A stretch of 64,000 bases of DNA from Paracoccus nototheniae (GTDB lineage: Bacteria > Pseudomonadota > Alphaproteobacteria > Rhodobacterales > Rhodobacteraceae): the NCBI RefSeq assembly GCF_004335005.1, contig NZ_RQRT01000005.1:90792-154791 (forward strand), read 5' to 3'. Position 1 is the first letter of the stretch; every line of letters starts with the position of its first letter. This document shows positions 63,844 to 64,000 of this stretch, piece after piece. The notes beneath the pieces were generated by a model. That model was not told where the DNA came from, made no database searches, and saw only the letters and a list, made by a program, of their open reading frames with translations. The position numbers and the translations under genes were made by a program.

Positions 63844-63912
63844 CTTCTTCATGAAAATATCCTCGGGGGGTCGCCGGTCGGTGCGCCATCGGTTCGAGGA
63901 CCGACCGGCGAC
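63844..63912 (+). repeat. Dispersed intergenic hairpin repeat, copy after slyX
   Basis: Core CTTCTTCATGAAAATATCC, TCGGGGGGTC, followed by a 12-bp hairpin GTCGCCGGTCGG (63870-63881) with CCGACCGGCGAC (63901-63912). It keeps the core of the other copies but has a different, longer hairpin. The remaining bases to the window end show no gene. Confidence 0.7.
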
Positions 63913-64000
63913 GGGGCGAAGCGCCCCCGGCCACCGCCCCCGGCAAGGCCCCCCGTTCCGGCAAAGCCCCGGACCCCTGATGAATTCGCGCCTTCCCCCA

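Noticed and set aside
1..64000. CRISPR array, tRNA or rRNA genes, insertion sequences
   Set aside because: No regularly spaced repeats, cloverleaf or transposase sequence was seen in any intergenic region.

Overview
This 64 kb window is chromosomal DNA from a high-GC alphaproteobacterium of the Rhodobacteraceae, most likely Paracoccus or a close relative. This is judged from gene content, not from a search. The indicators are a complete gene transfer agent (GTA) structural cluster of the Rhodobacter capsulatus (RcGTA) type next to cysE, an Fds-type formate dehydrogenase, a class I lysyl-tRNA synthetase, short HisG with HisZ, and gene-dense overlapping operons. I saw no tRNA, rRNA, CRISPR array, transposase or integrase.

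Layout. 1-2.2 kb: 3' end of an fds operon (fdsA partial, fdhD/fdsC, fdsD). 2.2-4.0 kb: a DAGK-type lipid kinase and a metallophosphoesterase. 4.1-7.5 kb: rpsA, ihfB, a LapA-domain membrane protein and trpF. 7.5-22.5 kb: the GTA cluster, in order small terminase, large terminase, portal, g3.5, prohead protease, capsid, head-tail connector, head closure, tail terminator, tail tube, two tail-chaperone-like proteins, short tape measure, distal tail, hub, NlpC/P60 peptidase and megatron, followed by a DUF2793 gene. All are on the + strand, mostly overlapping, and none is visibly broken. 22.6-30.8 kb: cysE, pyrD, DUF952, a 5'-nucleotidase, nadD, dacB, a TerB protein and lysS. 31.0-34.9 kb: a beta-helix tailspike-like protein without signal peptide and a SulP anion transporter. 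35.1-43.9 kb: an acetate block (acs, a DUF4212 small subunit, a Na+/solute symporter) followed by a signalling set (cNMP/CBS/DUF294 protein, a small membrane protein, a lone receiver domain, and a membrane sensor-like protein fused to a DnaQ-type exonuclease). 43.9-48.3 kb: a secreted hypothetical, a DnaJ protein, a GNAT acetyltransferase, a VOC protein, trpA and ychF. 48.3-54.6 kb: dacA (SPOR), clpS, an rsmC-like methyltransferase, an odd SDR protein, a lipoprotein, hemF and ynfA. 54.6-60.2 kb: parE, a GST, a lipoprotein alpha/beta hydrolase, and a DUF1007 plus NicO metal-transport pair. 60.2-63.8 kb: hisG-hisZ-hisS and slyX.

How it works together. The GTA genes would build a small phage-like particle that packages host DNA. 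The window has no lysis gene and no known GTA regulator, which in RcGTA lie at other loci. The acs-symporter block imports and activates acetate and sits beside what looks like its own sensory set. The his genes, trpF, trpA, cysE and pyrD are ordinary biosynthesis.

Most worth a second look: the promoter/terminator/palindrome leader before GTA g1; a dispersed hairpin repeat with four copies here, one inside the GTA cluster; the sensor-exonuclease fusion in the acetate block; the beta-helix protein as a possible remote GTA fibre or spike; and an SDR protein lacking its catalytic lysine.
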